Made by a program: the position numbers and the translations under genes. Shown here one piece after another: positions 27,410 to 37,109 of a stretch of DNA of 64,000 nt (positions are counted from its first letter, which is position 1; each line of letters starts with the position of its first letter). Location of the stretch: positions 94,110-158,109 of the forward strand of contig JAJZES010000041.1 in NCBI GenBank assembly GCA_021845985.1, read 5' to 3'. Under the pieces are notes generated by a model that saw only the letters and a program-made list of their open reading frames with translations, did no database searches and was not told the origin of the DNA. The DNA is from Pseudomonadota bacterium. Its GTDB lineage: Bacteria > Pseudomonadota > Alphaproteobacteria > Acetobacterales > Acetobacteraceae.

Positions 27410-30400
27410 TCAGTGCGTCAGCGCCGCCACCTCGCCCGACCGCGTCCCCGCCCGCACCGCCCGCTCCGGCCGGACACGGAACGCCCAGGCGTACAGCGCC
27501 GGCAGAAACACAAGCGTCAGCATTGTCGCCACCGCCAGACCGCCGATCATCGCCAGCGCCATCGGTCCCCAGAACACGTTGAAACTCAGCGGAATGAACG
27601 CCAGCGCCGCGGCCAGCGCGGTGAGCACGACCGGCCGCGCCCGGCGCACCGTGCTCTCGATGATCGCATCGCGCAACGAGCGTCCGGCCGCCTGATCCTG
27701 GCGCACCTGATCGACCAGGATGATGGTGTTGCGCATGATCATGCCGCCGAGCGCGATGACGCCGAGCAGTGCGACGAAGCCGAACGGCGCATCGGCCAGC
27801 AGCAGCGCCGCCACCGCGCCGATGACGCCGAGCGGCATCGTCGCCAGCACCAGCAGCACGCGCGGCAGGCTTTGCAACTGGATCATCAGCACCAGCAGCA
27901 TCGCCGCCAGCATCGCCGGAAACACTGCGATCAGCGCGCCGTTGGCCTTGGCCGATTCCTCGGCCGCGCCGCCGGTCTCGACCCGCACGCCCGGCGGCAG
28001 CGCCAGCGCCCGGATCGCCGGCAGCGCCGCCGCGGTCACGTCCGGCGCCTGCAACCCGTCCTGCACATCCGCCTCGACCGTGAGGTAGGACGCGCGGTTG
28101 CGCCGCCACAGGATCGGCTCCTCGGTCTGCGGCACCAGCCGCGCCACCTGCCCCAGCGGCAGCCTGCCGCCGGCGGTGGGCAGCACGAGGTCGGGCAGCC
28201 GGTCGAGATCGAGCCGCTCGGCGGGCACCGCGCGCAGCACCACATCGACCAGCTTGGTGCGGTCGCGCAGTTCGGTCGCGGTCAGGCCGGAGACCAGCGT
28301 GGACAGCGTCGCGGCGATGTCGGCCGGGGCGAGGCCGAGCTGGCGCACCCGGTCCTGGTCGATCGCCAGCCGCAGCGACGGCGCCCGCTCGCCCCAGGCA
28401 AGCTGCGCGTCGCGCGTGCCGGGGGTGGCGCGCAGCGCCGCCAGCACCATGTCGGCCGCCGTCCGCACCGCCGCCAGATCGGCGCCGACGACGCGGAACT
28501 GCACCGCGAAGCCGACCGGCGGCCCCAGCTCCAGCCGCGACACATGCAGCCGCGCCTGCGGCACCGCCTCCTGCGCGGCGAGGCGCAGCAGCCGGGCGCG
28601 CACCCGCTCGCGCGCCGCCGCGTCGCGCGCGGTCAGCACGATGGTGGCGATGGCATCGTTGGGCAGCGCCGGGTTGAACGCCAGGAAGAAGCGCGGCGGT
28701 CCGCCGCCGATATAGCTGGTGTACCAGCGCACATCGGCATCGGCGGCGAGCGCCTGCTCGACCGTCTGCACCGCCGCCTCGGTCGCCGCATGGCTGGCGC
28801 CCTGGCGCAGGGTGACATCGACAATCAGCTCCGGCCGAGCCGAGGAGGGGAAGAACTGCTGGCGCACCAGCCCCATCCCGGCCACCGCGACGATGAACAA
28901 CGCCGCCGTGCCGAGCACCACCTTGCGCCGATGGGTGACCGCGAACGCCGCCGTCGCGCGCAGCGCCCGGTACGGCCGGGTGTCGTAGATCGCATCATGC
29001 GACACCACATGGCGCGGCGCCGGCAGCAGAAGCACGCCGAGATAGGGGGTGAACACCACGGCCACCACCCAGCTCACCAGCAGCGCGATGGTGACCACCC
29101 AGAAAATGCCGCCGGCATATTCGCCGGTGGCCGAGCGGGCGATGCCGACCGGCAGGAACCCCGCCGCCGTCACCAGAGTCCCGGTCAGCATCGGAAACGC
29201 CGTCGAGGTCCAGGCGAAACTGGCCGCGCGCACCCGGTCCCAGCCTTCCTCCAGCTTCACCACCATGGTCTCGACGGCGATGATCGCGTCGTCCACCAGC
29301 AGCCCGAGCGAGATGATCAGCGCGCCGAGCGATACCCGTTCGAGTTCGATGCCGGCGAGGTCCATCACCACGAACACCAGCGCCAGCGTCAGCGGCACTG
29401 CCAGCGCGACGACGATGCCGACGCGCCAGCCGAGCGAGAGGAACGAGATCACCAGCACGACGCCGAGCGCCATGCCGAACTTGAGCTGGAACTCGCCCAC
29501 CGCCTCGCCGATCACCTCCGGCTGATCGGCGATCTGCTGGAGGGCGATGCCGGCGGGCAGATCGGCGCGGATGCGGTCGGCCTCGGCATGCAGGGCGCGG
29601 CCGAAATCCAGCCCGTTGGTGCCCTTCTGCGTCGAGACGGCGACCACCACGCCGGGCCGGCCGTTGTGGCGCAGGGTGAATTGCGGCGGGTCCTGATAGC
29701 CGCGCGAAATGGTGGCGATGTCGCCGAGCCGCAGCGTCGCGGCGCCGGCGGCAATCGGCACGCGGGCGAGCGAGTCCGGCCCGTCCAACGCGCCATCGAC
29801 GCGCAGCGGCACCCGCGTCGTGCCGGTCTCGACCACGCCGCCTTCGGCCACCGCATTCTGCTGGGCGATGGCCTGGGCGATCTGCGGCACGGTGACGCCG
29901 AGTGCGGCGAGCCGGGCATTGCTGAACGCGACGTCAATGGTGCGCGGCACCTCGCCGAGGATGGTCACTTTCTCCGCGCCCGGCAGTTGCAGCAGCCGGT
30001 CGCGCACCCGCTCGGCCTGCCGCGTCAGCTCGGCGTTGTCGGCGCCGGTCAGCGCGAACACCGCGCCATACACGTCGGTGTATTCATCGTTGGCCTGCGG
30101 GCCGATGACGCCCTGCGGCAGGCTCGGGCGCAGATCGTCGAGCTTCTTGCGCGTCTGATAGAACAGCGCCGGCACCTCGCGCGGCGGCGTGTTGTCGGCA
30201 AACGTCACCAGCGTCGCGGCAAAGCCCGGCCGCACGAAGGTCGTCAGATTGTCCAGATGCGGCAGGTCCTGCAGCTTGCGCTCGATCGGCTCGGCCAGCA
30301 GGTCCTGCGTCTCGCCCGCGGTCGCGCCCGGCCAGAGGGCGGTGACCACCATCAGCTTGACGGTGAAGCCCGGATCTTCGTTGCGGCCGAGATGGACGTA

Positions 30401-30493
30401 TGACAATCCGCCGGCGGCGAAGATCAGCGCGATGAGAAAGCCAACCAGGCTGCGATGGGCGACCGCCCAGGCGGAGAGGTTGAAGCGGCTCAC
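27410..30493 (-). CDS. RND efflux transporter permease
   Basis: 1027 residues from GTG 30493; the GTG overlaps the stop of the upstream small gene (GTGA). Twelve membrane helices and two periplasmic porter loops. The proton-relay Asp pair is D401-D402 in helix 4 (LGLLVDDAIIAVETMV). The N-terminus SRFNLSAWAVAHRSLVGFLI and VHLGRNEDPGFTVKLMVV place it in the AcrB/MexB-like HAE branch rather than the metal (HME) branch. The RNTIILVDQVRQD segment lies in helix 10-11. It would form a tripartite pump with the lipoprotein adaptor upstream; no outer-membrane channel gene is in the window. Confidence 0.93.
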   Translation of the reverse strand: MSRFNLSAWAVAHRSLVGFLIALIFAAGGLSYVHLGRNEDPGFTVKLMVVTALWPGATAGETQDLLAEPIERKLQDLPHLDNLTTFVRPGFAATLVTFADNTPPREVPALFYQTRKKLDDLRPSLPQGVIGPQANDEYTDVYGAVFALTGADNAELTRQAERVRDRLLQLPGAEKVTILGEVPRTIDVAFSNARLAALGVTVPQIAQAIAQQNAVAEGGVVETGTTRVPLRVDGALDGPDSLARVPIAAGAATLRLGDIATISRGYQDPPQFTLRHNGRPGVVVAVSTQKGTNGLDFGRALHAEADRIRADLPAGIALQQIADQPEVIGEAVGEFQLKFGMALGVVLVISFLSLGWRVGIVVALAVPLTLALVFVVMDLAGIELERVSLGALIISLGLLVDDAIIAVETMVVKLEEGWDRVRAASFAWTSTAFPMLTGTLVTAAGFLPVGIARSATGEYAGGIFWVVTIALLVSWVVAVVFTPYLGVLLLPAPRHVVSHDAIYDTRPYRALRATAAFAVTHRRKVVLGTAALFIVAVAGMGLVRQQFFPSSARPELIVDVTLRQGASHAATEAAVQTVEQALAADADVRWYTSYIGGGPPRFFLAFNPALPNDAIATIVLTARDAAARERVRARLLRLAAQEAVPQARLHVSRLELGPPVGFAVQFRVVGADLAAVRTAADMVLAALRATPGTRDAQLAWGERAPSLRLAIDQDRVRQLGLAPADIAATLSTLVSGLTATELRDRTKLVDVVLRAVPAERLDLDRLPDLVLPTAGGRLPLGQVARLVPQTEEPILWRRNRASYLTVEADVQDGLQAPDVTAAALPAIRALALPPGVRVETGGAAEESAKANGALIAVFPAMLAAMLLVLMIQLQSLPRVLLVLATMPLGVIGAVAALLLADAPFGFVALLGVIALGGMIMRNTIILVDQVRQDQAAGRSLRDAIIESTVRRARPVVLTALAAALAFIPLSFNVFWGPMALAMIGGLAVATMLTLVFLPALYAWAFRVRPERAVRAGTRSGEVAALTH

Positions 30494-30675
30494 GGCGTTC
30501 GTGCCACATCGTCGGCATCGAGCAGCCAGCGCAGCAGCGCCCCGGCGCCGCCGTGCCGCGTCTCGACATGCAGTTCGGCCGGAGCGTGCGCGGCGCCAAC
30601 CTGGGCCAGCCGCGGGATGAAGGCCTGCGCCATCCACAACCCGGCACTCTGCGGCAGCGGAAGATCGAATGTCAT
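30490..30675 (-). CDS. Small uncharacterised protein within the RND operon
   Basis: 61 residues from ATG 30675, beginning MTFDLPLPQSAGLWMAQAF and ending LLDADDVARTP. It starts 5 bp after the adaptor stop and its own stop overlaps the permease GTG by 4 bp, so it is positioned for translational coupling in a three-gene operon. No signal peptide or membrane segment; the middle is Ala/His-rich (VGAAHAPAELHVETRHGG) and amphipathic. I do not recognise a family. It could be a pump-associated small protein, as known for some efflux pumps, or a cytosolic factor. Confidence 0.6.
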   Translation of the reverse strand: MTFDLPLPQSAGLWMAQAFIPRLAQVGAAHAPAELHVETRHGGAGALLRWLLDADDVARTP

Positions 30676-30680
30676 GTCAG

Positions 30681-31766
30681 TCACTCCGTTGCCGGGCGGA
30701 TATCGGCGATGCGCACATGCGCCGCCGGATCGAGTTTCTGCCCACCGACCGCGACCACCTGCTCGCCGGCGTCGAGCCCGCTGACGATCACCCGGTCCTG
30801 GGTCAGCCGGCGCACCGCCACCGGGCGCGCCGCCAGCGTCCCCGCCGAGTCCACCGTCCACACCATCGGCCCCTGCCCACGATCGAGCAGCGCCGCCGCC
30901 GGCAGGCTCGCCAGACGCTGCGCCGTCGCCCCCGGCAGATGCAGCGTCGCCGTCATGCCGAGCGCCAGCCAGCCGGGCGGCCGGTCGAGCACGAAGCGCG
31001 CGGTATAGGTGCGCAGCGGCCCGTTGGCGGCCGGGGCGATTTCGCGCAGCGTCGCGGCGAGTGTCGTCTCGGGCCGCGCCCAGAGGGTGACCGTCGCCCC
31101 TGGCCGCGCCGCGTCGGGCAGCGCCTGTTCGGGCAGTTGCACCTCGACCTCGGGCGGTCCGGCCTCGGCGAGACGCACCACCGGATCGCCGGCGCCGACC
31201 ACGGTGCCGCGGTCGCGCAGCAGCGCGGTCACTACGCCATCGGCCGGGGCGCGCAATTCGGCATAGTCGAGTTGATGGCGCGCCAACGCCGCCGCGGCCG
31301 CGGCAGCGGCGACCCGCTGCACCGCGGCACGCGCCGCCGCCTGCTTCACCTCATCGGCGGCGGCGGCCACCCAGCCGTCGCGGCGCAGCGCCGCGCTGCG
31401 AACCGCATCGGCCCCGGCCTGAAGGGATTGCGCCTCGGCGGCGGCGAGGTCGGCCTCGGCGCCGCGCAGCGCCAGCGCGAGATCGGCCGGGTCGAGCCGC
31501 GCCAGCACCTGCCCGGCGGAGACCGGCGTGCCGACATCGACCAGCCGCTCAGCGATACGCCCGCCGACGCGGAACCCGGCATCGGCCTCCCGCCGCGGCC
31601 GGAGGATGCCGGCATACAGGCGTGCCTCTGCATCATCGGCCAGCGCCACCCGCACCACCTGCACCGGGCGCGGCGCATCCTCGACACTGGCGACGGTGCG
31701 CTCGAAACAGCCGGCGAGGCCGAGCGGCAGGCAGACGACAAGCGCGATACGGCGGGCGGAACGCAT
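30681..31766 (-). CDS. RND efflux membrane fusion (adaptor) lipoprotein
   Basis: 361 residues. ATG 31766 has GAGG 6 bp upstream. The lipobox LPLGLAGCFE predicts lipidation at C20, anchoring it in the inner membrane. Lipoyl-like halves (GFRVGGRIAERLVDVGTPV and LDYAELRAPADGVV) flank an Ala-rich helical hairpin (about 95-160). A beta-barrel and membrane-proximal domain follow (GMTATLHLPG, DRVIVSGLDAGEQVVAVG). First gene of the pump operon; a 20-bp palindrome lies just upstream of its ribosome site. Confidence 0.92.
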   Translation of the reverse strand: MRSARRIALVVCLPLGLAGCFERTVASVEDAPRPVQVVRVALADDAEARLYAGILRPRREADAGFRVGGRIAERLVDVGTPVSAGQVLARLDPADLALALRGAEADLAAAEAQSLQAGADAVRSAALRRDGWVAAAADEVKQAAARAAVQRVAAAAAAAALARHQLDYAELRAPADGVVTALLRDRGTVVGAGDPVVRLAEAGPPEVEVQLPEQALPDAARPGATVTLWARPETTLAATLREIAPAANGPLRTYTARFVLDRPPGWLALGMTATLHLPGATAQRLASLPAAALLDRGQGPMVWTVDSAGTLAARPVAVRRLTQDRVIVSGLDAGEQVVAVGGQKLDPAAHVRIADIRPATE

Positions 31767-31773
31767 GGCAGCC

Positions 31774-31793
31774 TCCTGACACGGATGTCAGGA
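31774..31793. promoter_or_regulatory. Candidate operator palindrome of the RND operon
   Basis: TCCTGACA and TGTCAGGA form a perfect 8-bp inverted repeat with a 4-bp spacer, partly covering the adaptor's ribosome-binding region. Size and symmetry suit a TetR- or MarR-type repressor. A second inverted repeat (TGATGA/TCATCA, 31806-31827) lies 12 bp further upstream. No regulator gene is adjacent. Confidence 0.5.
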
Positions 31794-31873
31794 TCGCTGG
31801 CGGACTGATGAATGTCAATAGTCATCACACGACGAAGCAACACCCGGCGCGACGCCCCGCCCGCCCGAACGCC

Positions 31874-33607
31874 TCAGAACGCCGCCGCCGGCAGCTCCAT
31901 CATCGACCCCTTGCCCGCCTTGATGGCGGCGAACAGCCCGGCGGTCTGCGGCAGGATGCGCTCCATATAGAATCGCGCCGTGGTCAGCTTGGCCTGATAG
32001 AACCCGGCATCGCCGTCCGCCGCCGGCAGCTTCGCCAGCGCCACCTCGGCGCTGCGCAACCAGACGAAGCCGAGCGCCACCAGACCGAACAGCCGCAGAT
32101 AGTCGGTCGCGGCGGCGCCGGCCTCCTCCGGGTCGGCCATGCCCTTGGCGGCGATCTGCGCCGTCGCCAGCTGCAGCGCACCGAAGGCGCGGCCGAGCGC
32201 CGCCGCCATCGCGCCGAGCTGCGGATGCTCGGCCTGCGCCGCAATGTAGCTGCTGACCGGATGGAAGAAGCCGCGCAGCAGCCGCCCGGCATGCGCCGGC
32301 AGCTTGCGCCCGACGAGATCCATCGCCTGCACCCCGTTGGTGCCCTCATAGATCATGGCGATGCGGGCATCGCGGACATATTGCTCCATGCCGTGATCGC
32401 GGATGTAGCCGTGGCCGCCATAGACCTGCATGCCGAGACTGGCCGTCTCATAGCCGAGATCGCTGAACAGCGCCTTGACGATCGGCGTCATCAGGGCGGC
32501 GAATTCCTCGTCGCCGGCGTCGATGCGCTGCGCCACCCAACCGCCGAGCGCCCGGCAGCCCTCGGTATAGGCGCGCATGGTCAGCAGCATGCGCCGCACA
32601 TCGGGATGCACGATGATCGGGTCGGCCGGCAGGTCGGGACACTGCGCGCCGCCGAGCGCCCGCCCGGCCAGCCGCTCCCGCGCATAGGCGACGGCGCCTT
32701 GGTAGCTGGCCTCGGCGATGCCCAGCCCCTGAATGCCGACGGCGAGGCGGGCGCTGTTCATCATGGTGAACATCGCCGTCATGCCCTTGTGCGGCATGCC
32801 GACGAGAAACCCGGTCGCCGCGTCGAAACTCAACTGGCAGGTCGCCGAGGCGCGAATGCCCATCTTGTGCTCGATCGCGGTGCACACCATGCCGTTGCGC
32901 ACGCCCGGACTGCCATCCGCGTCGGGCAGAAACTTCGGCACCAGAAACAGGCTGATGCCCTTGATCCCGGCCGGCGCATCGGGCAGCCGGGCGAGCACCA
33001 GATGAATGATGTTCTCGGTCAGATCGTGCTCGCCGGCGCTGATGAAGATCTTGTTGCCGGTGATGCGGTGGCTGCCGTCCGGCTGCGGCACCGCGCGGGT
33101 GCGCAGCAGGCCGAGATCGGTGCCGCATTGCGGCTCGGTCAGGCACATCGTGCCGGCCCAGGTGCCATCGACGAGTTTCGCCAGATAGCGGTCCTGCAAC
33201 GCGGCGCTGCCGTGTTGGGCGATGGCGCGATAGGCGCCGAAGCTCAGCCCCGGATACATGCCGAACGACAGATTGGCCGAACAGATCATCTCCTCGACCA
33301 GCTTGCCGAGGCTTTCGGGCAGGCCCTGGCCGCCGAAGCGCGGGTCGCAGGAACTCGCCGTCCAGCCGCCGTCGCGGAAGATGGCATAGGCCTCGCGGAA
33401 CCCGGCGGGGGTGCGCACCACGCCGTTCTCCAGCCGGCAGCCCGCCACATCGCCGCTCATGTTCAGCGGCGCCAGCACGTCGGTCGCCAGCTTCGCCGCG
33501 GCGTCAAGAATGCTGTCGGTCAGCTCGGCCGGCAGGTTGGGCGCGCCGCCGTGCAGTTCGTGCAGCACGAAGCGCATGTCGCGCAGCGGCGCCTTGTAGG
33601 TCTGCAT
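31874..33607 (-). CDS. Acyl-CoA dehydrogenase with C-terminal extension
   Basis: 577 residues from ATG 33607, with GAGGAGGA 4 bp upstream. FAD and substrate segments: MCLTEPQCGTDLGLLRTRA (flavin-binding), ITGNKIFISAGEHD, and MIYEGTNGVQAMDL, which is the common position of the catalytic Glu of long-chain members. The extra C-terminal 100 residues with the FHPVSSYIA segment match the acyl-CoA dehydrogenase C-terminal domain family. It performs the first step of fatty acid beta-oxidation. Last gene of the five-gene fad operon, 22 bp after the hydratase/dehydrogenase. Confidence 0.93.
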   Translation of the reverse strand: MQTYKAPLRDMRFVLHELHGGAPNLPAELTDSILDAAAKLATDVLAPLNMSGDVAGCRLENGVVRTPAGFREAYAIFRDGGWTASSCDPRFGGQGLPESLGKLVEEMICSANLSFGMYPGLSFGAYRAIAQHGSAALQDRYLAKLVDGTWAGTMCLTEPQCGTDLGLLRTRAVPQPDGSHRITGNKIFISAGEHDLTENIIHLVLARLPDAPAGIKGISLFLVPKFLPDADGSPGVRNGMVCTAIEHKMGIRASATCQLSFDAATGFLVGMPHKGMTAMFTMMNSARLAVGIQGLGIAEASYQGAVAYARERLAGRALGGAQCPDLPADPIIVHPDVRRMLLTMRAYTEGCRALGGWVAQRIDAGDEEFAALMTPIVKALFSDLGYETASLGMQVYGGHGYIRDHGMEQYVRDARIAMIYEGTNGVQAMDLVGRKLPAHAGRLLRGFFHPVSSYIAAQAEHPQLGAMAAALGRAFGALQLATAQIAAKGMADPEEAGAAATDYLRLFGLVALGFVWLRSAEVALAKLPAADGDAGFYQAKLTTARFYMERILPQTAGLFAAIKAGKGSMMELPAAAF

Positions 33608-33629
33608 CGTCTCCTCCTCTGCCGTGCGG

Positions 33630-35954
33630 TCAGTTGCGCAGCGGTTTGCCGGTTTCCAGCGTGTGTTCGATGCGCGCCAGCGTCGGCGCGGTGCGCAGCA
33701 GCCGCATGAACGCCGCACGCTCCAGGTCGAGCAGCGCCTGCTCGCTGACCACGTCGATGATGTCGGCATCGCCGCCGGTCAGCACCGCGGCCAGCGCCGC
33801 GGCGACGATCAGATCGTGGTCGGTGGCGATGCCGCGGCGGTGGAAACTCTCCGCCGCCAGGGTCAGGCCGACCTGTCCCGCGCGTCCCGGCAGCACGAAC
33901 TCCGGCGGCTGCGGCGCCACGTAGCCATCCACCATGCGCAGCGCCCGCGCCTTCGCATCGGCCAGCAGCCGGTTGCGGTTCATCGTGATGCCGTCGCCCT
34001 GGCGGAGGAACTTCAGCTCCATCGCCTGATGCGCCGATTTCGACACGGTCGCCGTGCTCACCGTCTCGAACACCTTGGCCGGCGCCGGCATCGGCCCGTG
34101 CGGCAGCTTCGCCTCCGCCCGCCAGCGGGCCAGCATCTCGCCATTGCCGCCCCAGCCGGGGATCAGCCCGACGCCGCACTCGACCAGCCCGATATAGGTC
34201 TCGGCATGCGCCTGAATGGCATCGGCATGCAGCAGAATCTCGCAGCCACCGCCGAGCGCCATGCCCGAGGGCGCGGCGACCACCGGAAACGGCGCGTATT
34301 TCATCGCCTTCAACGCCTGCTGTCCGCCGGCGGCGAGTTTGTCGATCTCACCCCAGGCGGCGATGTTGGCGGCGAACAGCGCCAGTCCCAGATTGGCGCC
34401 GAGCGAGAAATTGCTGCCCTCGTTGTAGATCACCAGCGCCTTGAACCGCGCCCGCACGGTGGCGATGGATTTGCCGAGCAGCTCGATGATCTGATCGTCG
34501 AGCGCGTTGCTCTTGGAGGTGAACTCCAGACAGGCAACGCCGTCGCCGATGTCCCACAGCGCCGCCGAGGCGTTCTTCAGCACCGGCCGCGACGCTCGCT
34601 TGATGTCCTCCAGCAGCAGCACGCCGTCCGGCCGCTTCACGTCGCGATAGTCGCCGTCGAGGCCGAGATATTGCTGCCGCCCGTCCTGCACGCGATAGAA
34701 CGTCTTGCCGGCGGCATCGGCCAGCAGCGCCGGCACGGCGAACCCGGCCGCGTTCAGCCGCTCGACCAGCCACGCCGCGCCGAGCCGGTCGATCAGCTCG
34801 AATGGTCCATAGGTCCAGGCATAGCCGAGGCGCATCGCCTCATCGACGGCGACGATGTCGCCGGCCGCCTGCGGCAGCAGCGACGCCGCATAGGCCAGCG
34901 TCTGCGCCAGCACGCGGAACGCATAGCTGCCGATCTTGCCCGGTGTGCTCAGCAGCGCGCGCAAATCCTTGCCGGCGGCGCGCAGCTCCGGCAGCTCGGC
35001 GGTCTGCTCGGCGCGGTACTCGCCGGTGGCAAGATCGATCACCTGTCTGACCCGCGCGCCGCCGCTGCGCTCCATCCGGTAGAATCCGCCCTTGCCCTTC
35101 CGCCCGGTGTAGCCGCGCGCGATCATGTCGCTGATCAGCGGGATTTCGCGGTTGATGCCGTGGAACGCATCATCCTGCGGCAGCACGCGGCGCATCGAGG
35201 CGTTGACCTGCGGCCCGATGTCGAGACCGACGAGGTCCATCAGCCCGAACACGCCGGTTTTCGGAATGCCCATCGGCCTGCCGATCACCGCATCGGCTTC
35301 CTCGACGGTGACGCCAAGCTCCAGCGCTGCGATGGTCGCCAACTGAATCCAGTAGATGCCAAGCCGGTTGGCGATGAAGCCCGGACTGTCGTTGCAGCGC
35401 ACGACGCTTTTGCCCATCGCCAGATCGGCGAAATGGGCCACCGCATCGACCGTCGCCGGATCGCTGTGCGGCCCGGCGACGATCTCCAGCAGCCGCATGT
35501 AGCGCGGCGGATTGAAGAAATGCGTGACCATGAAATCACGCCGCATCGCCTCGCTCATGCCCTCGGTCAGGATGCGCAGCGGGATGGTGGAGGTGTTGGA
35601 ACTCACCGCCGTCCCCGGCCGGCGCACCGCGTCCAGCCTGCGGTACAACGCCTGCTTGACCTCGGGACGCTCCAGCACCGCCTCGACGATCCAGTCGCAG
35701 TCGGCCAGCTTGTCGAGATCGTCGTCAATGTTGCCGGTCGCCACCAGCGCCGCCGCGCGCGCGTGCATGAAGGCGGCGGGTTCGGCCTTCATCAGCCGCG
35801 CCACCGCGCCCTCGGCCAGCGCGTTGCGGTTGGTGGTGCCGGCCGGCACGATGTCGAGCAGCACCACCGGCACCCCGGCATTGGCCGCCTGCGCCGCGAT
35901 GCCGGCGCCCATGGTGCCGGCGCCGATCACGCCGACTTTGCGGATGCTGCGCAT
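33630..35954 (-). CDS. 3-hydroxyacyl-CoA dehydrogenase / enoyl-CoA hydratase (FadN-like bifunctional)
   Basis: 774 residues. The N-terminal NAD-binding Rossmann fold (VGVIGAGTMGAGIAAQAANAG) and 3HCDH domains (MVTHFFNPPRYMRLLEIV, SPGFIANRLG) come first. The enoyl-CoA hydratase/isomerase domain follows (SGMALGGGCEILLHADAI with catalytic Glu, YIGLVECGVGLIPGWGG). This order is opposite to E. coli FadB and matches Bacillus FadN-type proteins. It performs hydration and the second oxidation of beta-oxidation. Its start overlaps the thiolase stop by 1 bp (TGATG). Confidence 0.93.
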   Translation of the reverse strand: MRSIRKVGVIGAGTMGAGIAAQAANAGVPVVLLDIVPAGTTNRNALAEGAVARLMKAEPAAFMHARAAALVATGNIDDDLDKLADCDWIVEAVLERPEVKQALYRRLDAVRRPGTAVSSNTSTIPLRILTEGMSEAMRRDFMVTHFFNPPRYMRLLEIVAGPHSDPATVDAVAHFADLAMGKSVVRCNDSPGFIANRLGIYWIQLATIAALELGVTVEEADAVIGRPMGIPKTGVFGLMDLVGLDIGPQVNASMRRVLPQDDAFHGINREIPLISDMIARGYTGRKGKGGFYRMERSGGARVRQVIDLATGEYRAEQTAELPELRAAGKDLRALLSTPGKIGSYAFRVLAQTLAYAASLLPQAAGDIVAVDEAMRLGYAWTYGPFELIDRLGAAWLVERLNAAGFAVPALLADAAGKTFYRVQDGRQQYLGLDGDYRDVKRPDGVLLLEDIKRASRPVLKNASAALWDIGDGVACLEFTSKSNALDDQIIELLGKSIATVRARFKALVIYNEGSNFSLGANLGLALFAANIAAWGEIDKLAAGGQQALKAMKYAPFPVVAAPSGMALGGGCEILLHADAIQAHAETYIGLVECGVGLIPGWGGNGEMLARWRAEAKLPHGPMPAPAKVFETVSTATVSKSAHQAMELKFLRQGDGITMNRNRLLADAKARALRMVDGYVAPQPPEFVLPGRAGQVGLTLAAESFHRRGIATDHDLIVAAALAAVLTGGDADIIDVVSEQALLDLERAAFMRLLRTAPTLARIEHTLETGKPLRN

Positions 35955-37090
35955 CAGACGCGCTCCAGCACGGTGGCGATGCCCTGACCGCCGCCGATGC
36001 ACTGCGTCGCCACCGCATAGCGCGCGCCCTCGCGCGCCAGCAGCGACGCCGCCTTGCCGGTGATGCGCGCGCCGGTCGCCCCCAGCGGATGGCCGAGCGC
36101 GATGGCGCCGCCGTCGAGATTGAGCCGCTCCTGCGCCAGGCCGAGATCATGCGCGCAGGCCAGCGCCTGGCTGGCGAACGCCTCGTTCAGCTCGAACAGG
36201 TCGATGGCGCCGATGTCGAGTTTGGCCCGCGCCAGCGCCTTGCGCGTCGCCGCGACGGGGCCGATGCCCATGATCTCCGGGGCGCAGCCGGCAACCGCGA
36301 CGGCGCGGATGCGCGCCAGCGGACGCAATCCGCTGCGCTCGGCATAGGCTTCGCTGCACACCAGCAGCGCCGCCGCGCCATCGGTCAGCGGCGAAGACGT
36401 GCCGGCGGTGACCGAGCCGGCCTTGTCGAACGCCGGCTTCAACCCGGCCAGCACCTCGGCGGTGGTGTCGGGCCGCACGCAGCCATCCTGCGTCACCGTC
36501 CTGCCCTTGGCGGTGATCGGCACGATCTCCTCGGCGAAGTGCCCCGCCGCCTGCGCCGCGGCGGCGAGGCGATGGCTGCGCAGGGCAAACGCGTCCTGCG
36601 CCTCGCGGCTGATCTGCCAGCGCCGCGCCACCGTCTCGGCGGTGTCGCCCATGCCGACATAGGCGCCAGGCATCGCCTGCTGCAGCGCCGGATTGAGCAG
36701 CGGGTTGAACCCCATCATCGGCACCCGCGACATGCTCTCGACGCCGGCGCAGATGAACACCTCGCCCGCGCCCATCGCAATCTGTCCGGCGGCGATATGC
36801 ACCGACTGCATCGACGAGCCGCAGAAGCGGTTGACCGTCATCCCCGCCACCGACAGCGGCAGATCGGCGAGCAGCGCCACCAGCCGGCCGACATTCAGCC
36901 CCTGCTCGCCCTCGGGAAAGGCGCAGCCGAGGATCAGGTCCTCGATGTCCTCCGGCCGCACCCCGGTCCGCTCGATCAGGCCGCGCACCACCTGCGCCGC
37001 CAGGTCGTCGGGGCGCACGCGGGCCAGATCGCCCTTGGACGCGAAATGGAACGGCGAGCGTGCATAGCCCGCAATGACGACATTGCTCAT
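35954..37090 (-). CDS. Acetyl-CoA acyltransferase (thiolase, FadA-type)
   Basis: 378 residues from ATG 37090. The acyl-accepting Cys is C90 in VNRFCGSSMQSVHIAAG. The catalytic His is in ALGHPLGATGARI and the second Cys in CIGGGQG. It cleaves 3-ketoacyl-CoA to acetyl-CoA and a shortened acyl-CoA in beta-oxidation. It lies 19 bp after the MerR regulator and overlaps the next gene by 1 bp. Upstream in-frame codons to 37105 are not needed. Confidence 0.95.
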   Translation of the reverse strand: MSNVVIAGYARSPFHFASKGDLARVRPDDLAAQVVRGLIERTGVRPEDIEDLILGCAFPEGEQGLNVGRLVALLADLPLSVAGMTVNRFCGSSMQSVHIAAGQIAMGAGEVFICAGVESMSRVPMMGFNPLLNPALQQAMPGAYVGMGDTAETVARRWQISREAQDAFALRSHRLAAAAQAAGHFAEEIVPITAKGRTVTQDGCVRPDTTAEVLAGLKPAFDKAGSVTAGTSSPLTDGAAALLVCSEAYAERSGLRPLARIRAVAVAGCAPEIMGIGPVAATRKALARAKLDIGAIDLFELNEAFASQALACAHDLGLAQERLNLDGGAIALGHPLGATGARITGKAASLLAREGARYAVATQCIGGGQGIATVLERV

Positions 37091-37109
37091 CGAACGGTCT
37101 CCCAAAAGA

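Noticed and set aside
23152..27582. A 1476-codon plus-strand open frame across the aldo/keto reductase and hybrid kinase
   Set aside because: Antisense to two well-supported genes; composition dominated by Arg/Gly/His/Gln typical of high-GC shadow frames.
27131..30403. A 1090-codon plus-strand frame opposite the RND permease
   Set aside because: Antisense shadow with low-complexity Arg/His/Gln composition; the permease on the minus strand has all expected motifs.
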